From Klebsormidium nitens (Eukaryota > Streptophyta > Klebsormidiophyceae > Klebsormidiales > Klebsormidiaceae): DNA of 64,000 bases. Shown here piece by piece: positions 43,201-54,845 of the stretch. The notes under the pieces are model-generated. The model was given only the letters and a program-made list of their open reading frames with translations, was not told the origin of the DNA and made no database searches. Both the position numbers and the translations under genes were made by a program. Position 1 is the stretch's first letter, and each line of letters begins with the position of its first letter. The DNA is taken from contig DF236978.1 of NCBI GenBank assembly GCA_000708835.1, positions 248,001 to 312,000 of the forward strand. The letters are read 5' to 3'.

Positions 43201-44032
43201 TGATTTCGTTCGTTCTCACCAGGGTACGAACATCAAGTACACGGGCATCATGGACTGCATCTCGAAGATGGTCGCCGAGGAGGGGGCCGGTTCACTGTTT
43301 AAGGTGGGGCTTCTCTTCGTTTTTGTGGCGACTGAAAATTGCTCTGACTTCCAGCCTGCCATTGCTTGTGCATGTACGCACTTTTACCCCTTTGTTCCAG
43401 CTGAAAGACGCGGCGAGCATGTCTTCACTGTCTAGATGGTTGAGTGGAGCCATCCCATGGCCCCAAAGCTGCAGAAATGCGCTCCTTGAACCATTGACGC
43501 CGTAATGGAGTGCACTGTTTTAGGTCGTCAGTTAGAAGACTGCTCTGAAATCTCGTATCGTCATAACGTGGAACAATTCTATACTATTAAGAATTCGGCG
43601 GCCTGGTCCTCTGTTGTGCAAGGACCAGGCTGTTCCGCTTTTCTCCTCTCTACTCGCACTTTTCGAACATATTCTGTCCGAAATGGCGTCTCCTTTGGCT
43701 CTTCAAGCCTCCATAAGGCACGACTTTGCCAGCCGAGTAACTCTGGGACGTAAACAAATGCGGCCGGCTTCCTTTTCCTGCCCCCTCGAATGACCAGCCA
43801 GCTGTCAACCACTCTTCATTGCCTAGTATTGCGTTATAGTCAGCCACGCTTTCGGTGTCAGTCATTCATCCGGCAACTCAAAGGAGTGCATCTTGTGCAG
43901 GGTGTTGGCCCACGTGTCCTGTGGATCGGTATTGGAGGTTCGATTTTCTTCGGGGTCCTTGAAAAGACCAAGTCTCTCTTGACCACTGAGCTAGAGGCCC
44001 GCAAAGCAGCTAAGCCCACGACCGTTGTGTAA
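37278..44032 (+). CDS. SAMC1: S-adenosylmethionine carrier (mitochondrial/plastid inner membrane)
   Basis: Exchanges cytosolic SAM for S-adenosylhomocysteine across the organelle inner membrane. Nine exons (37278-37668, 38067-38219, 38820-38902, 39666-39742, 40932-41172, 42054-42143, 42634-42750, 43223-43303, 43901-44032) join in phase to 454 aa. The three carrier signatures are complete: PIDTIKTRLQ (200-209), PTEVIKQRMQ (281-290) and PLDVIKTRLM (373-382), and SAMC-specific stretches such as GLYSGLSGN, QTGQFTSA and GPRVLWIGIGGSIFFGVLE are kept. The N-terminal extension of about 180 residues is far longer than in Arabidopsis SAMC1 (about 325 aa in all) and includes a Gln/Glu/Arg amphipathic helix; it may be a targeting region. 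The ATG at 37278 has a strong GCCATGG context. Exons 5 and 6 are accompanied by partial tandem copies. Confidence 0.93.
38585..38704 (+). repeat. Two 60-bp direct repeats in SAMC intron 2
   Basis: The words AGCAGAATGAAAGC, GAACC/TAACC and GATGAT/GATGAA recur with an exact 60-bp offset (38591 and 38651). They lie shortly before exon 3. Confidence 0.8.
40140..40931 (+). repeat. Decaying tandem copies of SAMC exon 5 start and acceptor
   Basis: The functional exon begins at 40932 (CAG then TGCTTCCGCGATCTTCGTCG). A near-identical copy starts at 40763, a more diverged one at 40596 (TGCCTCCGCACTCTTCGTCT), a strongly diverged one at about 40424 (shares GTCAAGCAACACCCGCTCGA with the exon in altered form), and traces at about 40275 and perhaps 40145. 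Spacing is about 167-170 bp for the inner copies, so the unit includes the acceptor, about 70 bp of exon and about 100 bp after it. The copies keep reading frame for about 24 codons but lack the rest of the exon and a clear donor, so they are not obvious alternative exons. Confidence 0.8.
42202..42264 (+). repeat. Partial copy of SAMC exon 6 end and donor
   Basis: This segment matches 42101-42163, the last 43 bp of exon 6 plus its GTGAGT donor and following bases, at an offset of about 101 bp. It keeps TACAAGCAAATCAAGCTGGT and ACAAAGGACGGTAGGTCGCT as diverged counterparts of the exon sequence. Confidence 0.75.
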
Positions 44033-45460
44033 GTGCAAGAGAAGTTGATTCTTTGGAAGCTGCTATTCTTTGCATTGCCAATAACTGGCGTAGTGAGCAC
44101 GTTGCGAGGTGGAGGCTAAATCATGCGCGCCCGGCCTGTAAGAAGGCATGGAGAACCCCTCGTCTAAGAGAAGGTAACATAGTGCGATGCGTACAGAGAT
44201 GAGGTAGCCCACTCTAGAAAAGTCTGTGTATGATTCCAACGCTCGATCTATGGCCGTACGACTGCAATGCTGTAACACGCCTACAACATATTGCGACGGT
44301 CTGGCGTCCGCATGTACCGTCTACCATATGATGCACTGGCATGCACGTGCACACACTTATTAAACGCATGCAAATATCCTTGCTCGACACTCGACCGCGC
44401 GCGTGTTCGACTTGACCAGACATCGAGCGCCGCAGGCTCTGGGCCCGGGCGGCCTTCTCCAAAGCGGTGTGGCACTGCTCACCTTTAGCAATGGATTGGA
44501 TATCAAGTTTGTTGAGCACTTGAATCAATAATGCCAACATGAGGGAACATGTGACCGGATCGGACCCAACTTTTGTAGTTCAGTGTGCATGACCGCTGGA
44601 TATATACCACCAATATCACGAAGGTCGGACTTATAAAGATGTTCGATCAACTCGCGCGAAGCTTGAAACTATGAACGAACTCGTAATCATTGGCTATGCT
44701 TAAGGCAATCCACTGACTGCTGGCCCGGGGATCGCTGAACCGGCCGGCCGGGCAAGTAAAGTGATGATTGAATTAGATATCTCCAGCGTGCGCATATGTG
44801 CCAAACGGTCCCTGTCACTGACATGTACGATCGAGAGCAGCCCTGATGCAAGATGTACAAAGCATATACATAGGTTGTACGTTGAGGTTAGCTGCAGTGC
44901 ATCTCGAACGCCTGAGCGCCAGCAAATGATCGGATAAGGACTCGGATGGCGTAACGTATGATCTTCGTTGGTTTTATCCCTCCGATATTTGAATCTGAAC
45001 GCGCGCAATTCAAGCTAGCGCGCATGCCAGCCATCATGCAGCATTGAGTGTCATGATCCATACCAAGCGTGGACCAATTGAGTTGAAACTTCTCATCCTA
45101 AGCAGTGAGGTTCTCCATAGTGACACTCACTCCAATGAACCTGTATGGCCACCAAGAGCTCTATATCCAATTAACATGCATCACCTTTTCTTGACGCGGC
45201 TCTGGTTAAATCAGACGTATCTTGCGCAAGACCTATGAATAAGCAATGAAAGGAACCTGCATGGTGGATGTCCCCACGCTCCCCTCGAAATCAGTACTGA
45301 CCACCAAAAACGCTCTCAATTTCCTGTGATCGTCCAATTGCCCTTCTTTTGACGCAGCGGAACTCTGCAGTTTGGCAGTTTTGCCGCTTATTTAAGCAAT
45401 TCATCAGAGGGCAACAGACGAATACCTCCCTATTCATGTCAAACTTTGCTCAACTGCCAC
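44033..45460. other. Convergent intergenic region, no gene seen
   Basis: Lies between the 3' ends of the SAMC gene (+) and the coiled-coil gene (-). Only short chance frames and palindrome-rich spacer are visible. Confidence 0.55.
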
Positions 45461-48400
45461 TTAACGCCAACCAGACGACGAGTTCGGAAGCAGGGAGGTG
45501 AGCGATCGGCCAACCGCTTGTCGGCCGATGTCGGCCCTTGGTTTCCCTGGCATACGTTCCGGCGGAAAGACAGGCATCCGCACACTCCCACCGGGGCCCA
45601 GCGGCGCTCTTCCCTTGGACACCTCTTCCGCTGTTCCGCTGTAGTCGTCACCGGAAATGACCTCGAGACCAATCTGCTCGGAGAAGTCGAGGGACATGTG
45701 CAGCGAGGGCGAGCTGAGGTCGAGGAGCGTCCTTTTGGCGGCGGGGCTGCAAAGCGAGTGGGTTAAGAGTCCAGTCAACACTTGGTTAAGGAATCCAAGG
45801 GAACTTAGTGCGCCATAATCGAAGCCAAACTCTCGGACCATGACCAGGTCGTAGGTATTGTCGGTGATTCGGAAGCTATAATTTTGAACGAAGCAAGGTT
45901 ACCACATTCGTTGCCGGAGAATTTAGCTGGGTGTAAACACAAGGTATGAGCACTTACGGCACGTGATTGGATTGCCAGGATCACGGGTCTGGCACCGATC
46001 GGCCCTCTGACCAAAAGCAGACCAAAGTAACATTTTCTTCTGAGCAATTGGCTGTTCACCGGTTTGTTGCTAACGATTTGCAAGGGTGAAAGTGAAACAA
46101 TCTGCCGGGGAAATAATTATGCGACGAACCAAAAGGTTGACACTGGTTGTCATCGGAGGCGAGGCTGCCGGGCTGTGGTAAGTATGAGCAAGGGGACGAC
46201 CTATTGAAGGCGGAGAAGACGTGCCGTAACAAAGATTCAACCACTTGGCGTGCACAAAGCGGACTTAGTTGGGCGGCTGATGACAACAACACGTCATCTC
46301 AAGCCCAGCCAAGCGTCTAACGTTTTCACATACCAGGGGACCGCGTTCGAGGATGGAAGTCAAGATACGTATTCCGGTCGCATTCCGGTCGCCTCCCTCC
46401 AAGCACATTCCGGGCTCAAGCTACCTTCCCCAACCGTGCCCGTTTATCTCACCCCTAGCATAGCGGAACACAAAGACGTCATTCCAACTTTCCCACCTGC
46501 CGCGTTCTGTCAAAAGCGCCTCTTCGGACGCGAGCGTCGTCCTCCGGTCGAATCCGCCCCGCGTCCGTTCCGTCTGAGCCCCGCTCGGAAGGACGGAACT
46601 CGTTCCCGCTATTCGGCTTAGCGTCTGAGCGGCGTCCATGTTGAAAGCCAAGCGGTTGGACCTGCGGCGGGCGGGGGTCCGTTCCGTTTGGGAGCCGTCC
46701 GGAACGGAAGAATACGTGCCGGAGTTGCTCTGGGACAGCGTTCTATCTTCCTGCAAAGCGGATTGTCAACTTTTGAGGGGCACTCATTCGGATTACTCGC
46801 GAGGCTGCTAACTCTAGCTTGAACGAAAACCCCTAAGCTCCTTATTCACTGCTATAAAACGTTTCAAGGCGACCTTGACGACAAGCCAGCTTCAGACAAA
46901 AGGCTTATCTGGTAGCTTCTGGCGGCTGAATTCGTTTTGATCGGGTACTGTCTCAGGGACTCTTACCGCAGAGGCTAGCTTTTCTGGGAGGCTCCTCTGA
47001 TGAGAAGGTGGGAAACGGAACGAAAGTACGCCGTATCCCGTGCAGCGTCGAAATCAGTGATGGTCAGCTCGAAGGTAGATTTGACACAGTCCTCAAGAGC
47101 CAGAGAATTAAAAGCACGGCCAGGAAAACTGTTGGGAAATCAGGCAGACGTTTCAGAGCCCTTAATACAATGCAAATATCCAAAACACGGGAGGGTCCGA
47201 ATCGGCTGTCGACTTTTGACCCAGACAGACAAAGCCCAAGTCGGCCACTATCCTGGATTGACCCGCCACTGATACAATTGCCTTAACCCACTGACTCCTC
47301 CAAACACCCTCTGAGAGTCCCAGCCCCCCTACAATTTAGATTCGGATCTCTTCATAAGTAACTGCTACGTGGCACTTACAGGGATCGAGTTGGAGGCTTC
47401 GGTTCGGGCGCCGTCTGATGCGTCGGACAAGAAGGAGGACTGCCGAGCGATATCTAAGGAGTCGGAGCGAAGAGAAAAGTGGCGGGAGAATGCCGGGTGG
47501 CTGACGACCTGCATTTCGGCAGAGGAATGTATTACGAGGTCTCGAGAAAGTTTCTGCACTTCCTTTTGGTTTTCAAGCCTTTAATGTGAAGCAAAAGGCC
47601 TGCTTGCGGGAGAAGTTCCAGTAGAGACCGAGCTTGCAGGAATTCCATGCGGTCAGAGTAGGAGGACTGAGGATGTCATGACGACCTAGAAACTCTGCGC
47701 TTACTGGCAAGGCAGTAACGTGCGTGGTTCGAGCGGAACTGCTTTTGCTGACGTCGTTTGATACAGAATTTGCAAGTTAATTCAAGTAATTTGCAAGCGT
47801 TCTCTCAGGGTTGCTGAGACAACCACTTCTCGGTCTGAGGCTCTGACTCGCAGCATAATAGAAATTCTCGGGAGGACTTCCAAAAAGGCGTCTTTTTCGA
47901 TCCAGAACCCGTTGCACAGGGCGACCTAAAGTGAGCACGAACCGAATCCCATGTGAAACCCTGCTTTGCTACCAGCTTAGATCGCTATTCGACGAGTCAG
48001 CCCCCAAAGCACCTTCCATGCAGGCTGCTTGGCCGCTCTCAACAGGAGCATCAACAAACTCAGCAACAAAACGCATCCTACGCCATTCTCCGCCCTCTTT
48101 CTGAGCTGTTGCGGAGCTCACCGGTTCGCTCAGCAGCCTGGCAGCACCCTTGGTGTCCCCTGCCCTGGCCTGAAGTTCGAGCAGTTCCCGCTCGAGGGCC
48201 CTGCTGCGGCTCTCGATGGCCTTGCAGTGCCGCCTCAGCCGAGTCACCTCCGCCTCCATCGGCGCCCGCAGGGCCTTCTCCTGAGACGCACTCTCCTCCG
48301 CTGCCTGAGCCTGCAAAAGTGAAGCGGACATAGTCTGCAAGTGAACTGTCTTGAAGGCGTTCATTTGCCCATTTTTGCAGCGCTTCTTGAATCGAGTCTG

Positions 48401-50266
48401 CAAAAGGTTTTTGCGACTGGTCTTGCCCTGTAAACGGTGGTCTTAGTGCTTTCGGGCTGTACCATTCTATGGGAAAGATCTGCAAGGCTATAACAGGATC
48501 TGAGGCAAACCGAAGCCTGCGACGGGGTTAGAAGACGATCTTGCGAGGGTCCTTACAAAAGAACTCTGCTTTTCATCAGACATTGGTTGAAAGGCAGGTC
48601 CTTGCTGTTTGGCAAAAAGCCTTTCACCGGATAATCGTACAATATCGGGACAGAGCTACGTTTCTTTGATGCACGGAGTCCCCACCTGCGTCTGCGTCTC
48701 CAACAGTCTCCTCTGCACCCCCTCCCTCTCCTCCGCTGCCGCTTTCAGCTTCGCCTCGCACGCCCGCTCCAGCGCCGTCCGAATGCTCTCCGCTTCGGAC
48801 GCCTTCCAGTCCGCCAGCTCCGTCCGGTGCGCCGCCCTGATGTTGTCCACTTTCAGCCTGTACTGCTTTTCCAGCACCGAGATCTGCTCCTGCAGTCTCG
48901 CCTCCAATTTCTGCAGCTTCTCCTCAGCTTTGCGTGGTGACGTCACGCTGAGCTGGATCTCCAGCTCGCGCACCTTCCGCTTGTACTCTTCCAGCTCCGC
49001 AGAGACCGTCTCCATCTTCTTCCGCATCGTGGTGTCAATCGCGAGGGCTGGAACACGCTTTGTCGGCGCGCTGGGTTCCGGTTTGGAACTCCTGTCACTA
49101 CTGTTGCTGCTACGCCTGCGACTGCTTCTGGCTGACTCCGTGATGCTCTGTTTCCGCCCTGACCTGACTGTAGGTGGAGCCAAGCTCTGTCCACCTTTGA
49201 GGGGTTGCTGAACCTTCCCTAGACCTGCCGTGCTTGACACACCCGCTTCTGCCCAGTCTTGACCGTCCCCTGCGCCCACCCCGGTGTCATTTCCCAACGC
49301 CCCTAAGAAAAGGTGAGGAAGCACCGGCCGACATATGGCTGCTCTTTGCTCAAAGTCTCCATCTTTTCCCGCTTGTCCTGCTTGCTGACTCACTTTCCTC
49401 ACTGTCTTCCCAAATTTACCTCTCGCAACGCCATCCCCAATGCCAGACACTTCTTCTCTACCCGCTGCCAAAGGTTCTGCCACATTCGCCTTCCTCTCAT
49501 TGATTCCGTCAATAACCACACCCCCGATGTCACCTGCATCAGTGGCACCTGCTCCCCTTGTCTCAGCAACCATGGCCCGCAGTCTCTGCTGCACATCTCC
49601 ATCTAGCTCAGGATTGGTCCGGACACCGCTCAGTTTCTCAACAAAGTCCTTGTCCAAGAGAAGCTTCAAGTCCTGGTGCATTTCTGGGAAGAGCGTCTCC
49701 AGAAGCTGCTCAGGGTCCACCTTTTCGTCCCTGGATCTCCTACTGCGCAGCGGTTGCCATCCTACAATCGTCTCTCTGGCCGTCCTGGGCCCCCTCTGTG
49801 TGGTGCTCTTGAAGGCCGAAGTGGCAGATCGAGCACTCAATGATTGGGCCCGCTCTCGGTCTGGCAGCTTGTTCAGCTGACCCAGCTTCAGCAGGGGAAC
49901 CTTCACCCCCGCCGAGTCCGTCGCTGGAATGTGTGGGAGCGTCGCCTCACTGCTTCTCGCTTCCTTCCCTGACTGCGCCATGTCATCTTCAGCACCACCT
50001 GATGCTGCTGCAACCCTCCGTTCCTTCAAAAAGGGGGCGGGATCAAAATGGGGCTTTGCTGAGCTCCCTTCGTTATAGACAGTTCGAGCTGTCACTTTTT
50101 CCTCTGCGACGCCCCTGAAATGGATGCTGGGGGGAAACCCTTTCGCAGCACCGCCAAAGGCTGCTTCTGCTCGTTTTCGAGCCTGAATGCGGTGATGAGC
50201 AACAGGGTCCGAGCAATGCTCTGGGGGGCAGTACGCATTAGGATCTGGACACCCGTGCCAGTCCAT
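45461..50266 (-). CDS. Large coiled-coil protein of unknown function
   Basis: Five exons (50266-48686, 48310-48122, 47553-47380, 46750-46497, 45875-45461) join in phase to 870 aa; the first exon alone encodes 527. The N-terminus is Cys/His-rich (CPDPNAYCPPEHCSDPVAHH), followed by a low-complexity basic and Ser-rich region. From about residue 415 to 590 runs a long coiled coil (MRKKMETVSAELEEYKRKVR onward) crossing the exon 1/2 junction. Exon 4 contains an internal duplication: TLSQSNSGTYSSVPDGSQTE and TLSRIAGTSSVLPSGAQTER are two copies of one 37-40-residue unit. The C-terminal exon (FRITDNTYDLVMVREFGFDY) shows no known domain. Coiled-coil proteins of this build often serve the cytoskeleton or centrosome; I cannot assign this one. 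Confidence 0.78.
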
Positions 50267-50901
50267 TTTGCAGGCAGAAGAAGAGTGACAAAATTGAGAT
50301 TACTCGTTGCTTCCATCTACTCCAGACTCACAGAATGCAGAGCCAGAGGGTACTCAAAAGCACAGTCCTTCCTTGCAGGATCGCTCGACTACTCCCTTTC
50401 AAGAAATCTATTGCACTATCGGGAACCCTAATTGCGAATACGTTTGACTCTTCCCTCTGCAGGGTCCCTTACATATCCAACGACGGTATGGTCACTTCCA
50501 ATGCATGCCGGGAGCCATGCTTCTGTAGACTCTAGATCAGAGTTCCTCACAAGATCCGGTCCTATGAAAGGAAGCATCTTTCACCTCAGCCTTCAGAAAT
50601 CTGGCGAGCCTGACTCAAGTCTGAAGCTGCATTGAAGCTGAAATCCTTTGGTAACCCGGGTTATGTTGGTGTTAAGCACCCCTGAGCAAAATCTACATGA
50701 ACCGGTCGTAAACCCCTTAGCAGCGCGCTGAGACTCATCTCCCGGGAAGGTTTATCCGGGCAGATGCCAGAGGGGACTCTCTGATCACCTGAGGTCACGC
50801 CGCCTCGATTCTGCCCCTCGGTGTTTCTCTAATTAACTGTGCAAGTTGCACTGGCACTGGCAGCGGCAAAGTGACGCCTTCCTGAAGACCTCTTCAAGAC
50901 A
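50267..50901. promoter_or_regulatory. Compact divergent promoter region
   Basis: Only 635 bp separate the ATG codons of the coiled-coil gene (-) and the CPBP gene (+), so both core promoters and 5' untranslated regions must lie here. I cannot point to a convincing TATA box. Confidence 0.4.
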
Positions 50902-53854
50902 ATGGCGCAAGCGTCGGCTGGAACGCTCCGGACCCAACTGCACCTAGCTCGGATAGAAGCAAAGCTCTCTAGAGATGAACGTCATAGTATCGATTATCAC
51001 CCAAGCAACGCCATCGGGCCTGCCTCACTGCAACTGAGCAGGTTTCTCTTAAACAATTGGAAGCGGAGAAACAGCGCAGAAGAGAGTGGTAGAGGTTTTG
51101 AGTGCCTACATGAAAGGAGTCGGCAATTACACGCTGGCAAGCTTGGGGGAATGGGTGGCAGGCCCACTATCGAGGCCGCGGCACAGCGAAGGAGGCAAGG
51201 GAAAAGGACAGCTGACAATGCTGGTGAGAAACAGCTTGCGGGAAGGCGGTTCGCGCGCCCTTGTAGTACACTCTTCCTGTAGACCCTGTATGTGCCGGGT
51301 GGGCCAAGTGTTGTGGCCTTGTTGTCAGCAATGCAGTGGAGTCGTGTGGCTCACTTGAGGATGTTGGGAAGTTCCTCCGGAAGAAGTTGGGGCGATAGTC
51401 GGGGTGCGATTGTGTACCAGTCCAATGCTGAAGATCCGTAACGTTCCTTGCTGTTCTCCGATGCGCAGCTGTCTGTCACTACCTTTCCAGGACCGCTCAC
51501 TCGCTTCCTACTCAGAGCATTGCCCTCACGTTTGCAAAACAACCATGGCAGCTTATGCATGAAGCCCGTGACTAAACGAGCACCTTCATTCAACTTACAG
51601 GCACCATTGCCTCTACCCCCCCATCTCCTGAACTGCTTCAACCATCCCCTTCCCCAACCACACCCCCAAACGAGACCCCCTTGGAACCGGAGCCGGAGGC
51701 TCCCCCGATCCCAAGTAGAGAGCAAGTTTTGAAGGCCTGTACAGTCACCAGTCTTGGCATCGGCGCTGCGGGGCTGGGGCTGCGGACGGCGTTCCATGTT
51801 GCAGCAACAGCGGGGTTGCCTGTGAATGATTGTAGCGGACTGCTGCCGGGTAAGGAGCTCATCATTATTGTGCAACTGAGATTTCCATGAAGGCATTGCA
51901 AATGATTGACTGGTTTCACTGGCAGGTCCTGAATTATGAAAGAGTTTTGAAGATTTACCATACACCAAGAGATATCTATGTTTCTAAATATTTGAAACGA
52001 ATGGTGCTCCTCTTCTACGGTCTCGTCTTGGTCCAGGCAGTAAGGTGGGCCGGTCGCCAAATTGCCACTGGGTTATGTCGCTCTGCTCGAAGGTTTGAGA
52101 CTGCCCTTTTTTTTTTGGTTGACTACTGTCTCCCAAGTAGTGCCTTACCAATCTTTGTCTTATTCGGTCTGATCTCTTATATTGGCTTCCCTTCGCAGTT
52201 GCATTCGACCTTCAAGACATTCTGCCAACCGTTGCCATCATTGGAGGCGTTTCCGCAGTGCGCTGGTTGCTTCTAGCAACATGGAAAGAGTTCAGGGAGT
52301 CCAGTGAGGCGTCAAACCGACAAGTGAGCTAGTGTGGCCTCCATTCCAGCAAGGATCCGTATGTGGCTTTCTTAAGAAACAGGCAAGGAGCAGCTCCCTG
52401 CTTGCATTCTAGCCTTTAATTTGACAAGTTGTACTCTCAACCGTAAGAATCAGATCAGGTATACCCCTCCTTCACCACCAGACTGCCATTAGTGGCCCGC
52501 ACTTCAGACTGCGGTCGTTAGGGGGGTTCCAATACAGGTATCAACAGTCTATCTGAACTTTGATGCCGTTGAAAAAATCAAGCAGTTGGGCAGCCACGTA
52601 CATTCAGATTCCGTACACATCGCTGTAAGTGGGCTCCTGCGACTGCTATTCTTTACATCTCTAAGATTGACCAGTGATCTCCAGAACCTTCAAGGCGTTA
52701 CATCCTAGCAGTAAGAGCAATGCCGAAGCTGGAAAGGGTGGGGAAAATATAAGCGAGACAACAAGAAGTCCGCAATCGGGAAATTGGGTCGAATCTGCTT
52801 CCGGTTCATTTTCGCATCCTTTTCAACTCCGCTCTGTACCTTTATATTTTCGACCTGTTCCAAGTCCACGTCCTCTTCCATGTAATGATGGAACACGTTG
52901 TTGGTCCTGATGCAGCTTCTTACCTCGCTAGAGCTGCCGGACGTCTTCTTACTCGGACTACTCCCGGGACTCAGTGAGGTACGTTCCCTAAACGGGCTTA
53001 CCTCTTCGTTTCCATTTTATCGGTTCAAGTGTGTCGGAAAGCTGTGCGGCTTATGAATCCGCGGTCTCTCGAGTCTCAATCGACAATCGACAAGCAAAAG
53101 GTCAAGATTAGCCGCCAGCGCCCTCTATGTGTTTGTGACCGGAATGTGTGGCACTCCCAGCTCAACGGAATGAAGCGAGCATCTTAGGCACCTCTCACAG
53201 ACTCCGACCTTTCTCACGATCAGTACTGGCCATCAAAGTTGGCCGTTGCATCGGCTGTCTCGATATTCGATCGGGAGAGTCGTGACCGAAATCTCCTCTC
53301 TCATGCGTAGGAGCTCCTCTTTCGAGGTTTTCTGGTGCCAGCAGTCTCCCCCGACTGGAAAGGCGCGGTTGTTGCCGGGGCCGTCTTCGGCGTTTTGCAC
53401 ATAAGCGGGGGTCGGAACGTGGCCTTTGGGGCTTGGTGAGAGACCAGTCCCTCGCTTCGACAAGCTTTGGCAATCGGTAGAAGCTTATCGGCTTTCCGTG
53501 CTCGTCGTAACTTTGGGTCCTATCGGATTCATGTTATTCGGATGCAACGGCAGGCATCTGTCGAATGGCGTTTTGTAAGCGCTGAACGTAACTTCTCCAT
53601 GACTAGTCTGTCCTGTTTGATTGGAGAAAAAAAGGTCATCTTCGTAAGCTAGATTTTGCGCAATCAGAATCGAGAGGGTTATGCAGACGGTCAGCCCGAA
53701 CTTCACATTTTGCAGGGCAAGTGCAGTCGGAGTTGTTTACGGCCTCGGGGCACTCAGCACACAGAACCTTGCCGTGCCAGTCGTGGCCCATATTTTGAAC
53801 AACATCGTAGCTGGCATTGCTTGGAAGCTACGGCACGCTCGACCTTCGCCTTGA
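50902..53854 (+). CDS. CPBP-family intramembrane glutamic protease (plant CAAX-protease-like)
   Basis: Six exons (50902-51223, 51601-51849, 52199-52323, 52916-52978, 53311-53435, 53716-53854) join in phase to 340 aa. The first about 110 residues are basic and Ser/Arg-rich, consistent with a plastid transit region, then a Pro-rich linker. The membrane domain begins at REQVLKACTVTSLGIGAAGL. All ABI (CPBP) motifs are kept: EELLFR (EExxxR, residues 253-258, split by an intron between the two Glu), FGVLH (FxxxH, His283), and HILNN (HxxxN, His320/Asn324). These residues form the glutamate-based active site of the Rce1-like fold, so activity is likely; substrates of the plant members are mostly unknown. 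The first-exon frame is set by phase and is less certain than the rest. Confidence 0.88.
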
Positions 53855-54845
53855 TTGTCACCGATCAATCTCGAAAACTTAGTGGATAAAGCCCATGTAT
53901 AGATTGTTACCGAAAGGGGGTTACGATATCGAACATTGCGGTCAACCTCTGTCATCAGTATTGGGGCTCGGGTGGTTACGGTTGATCGGAAGTCTGGACT
54001 TGCGCGACTGTCAATAAGCGCAACAAGCGGGTCCGGGTTCAATTGGCCGTTGAGCCGTAGACCAATAAACGTAAGTGTGCGCAATGCACCGTGAGGATGC
54101 TGTCTGCGGCGCTGGCTTGCAGGCATTTGACTCACTCAGTATTTCATGACACAACGAAGTTTTGCGCAATCGTTCCAAGTATGACATCCTCTAGCCCGCT
54201 GTACATAATGTTGAACAAAGTATGTAAAACCGACCTCACAAATGATGCCGATCTCGCGGGTGTTGTACAAGAATGCAAACTCATACCGTTACACAAGATA
54301 CGCGGTCGAATGGTCGGGACTATCGTGATCATTGTTCAAGGACAGGATCGCCGGTGGCACGTGTCATGTGCTATACTGATTTGCATATGGTCATCTCGAC
54401 ATTAATTCTCCAAGTCTGCACCAAGTATTTGAGTATTGCGTGAACGCCATTGTTAACAAGTGTATGAGCTACGATGAGTCGGCCGACAAAACGAAGAATT
54501 GTGACGACAAGCATTCACAACAGATCCGATCCTTTCAGTTTGAGTTCCGACCATCAAACGTCTTATGAGTCTGGACTAGACATCCGGATATTAAGTCGAG
54601 GGTCATGACTCAAACGCCTGAGCACTCGCACGTACGGTCGTACAATTCTCAGGCAGCTGAAGTCAATGTTACTCTAGCTCAGTGAGTGGTCGATCATGAA
54701 CAGAGTATTGTCTCAATCAAAAGAGGACGATCAGAAACCTTTGAACTTCGAAATAGGATTCCGAGCTGCAGTGTACTATAGCGTGCGGCTAGCCAAGCTG
54801 CCCAGCAGTCTGCCTGAGCGAGCTAAGAATCGACATGCCCCAGAT
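53855..54845. other. Convergent intergenic region, no gene seen
   Basis: Lies between the stops of the CPBP gene (+) and the membrane-protein gene (-). There is no exon, RNA gene or clear repeat. Confidence 0.55.
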
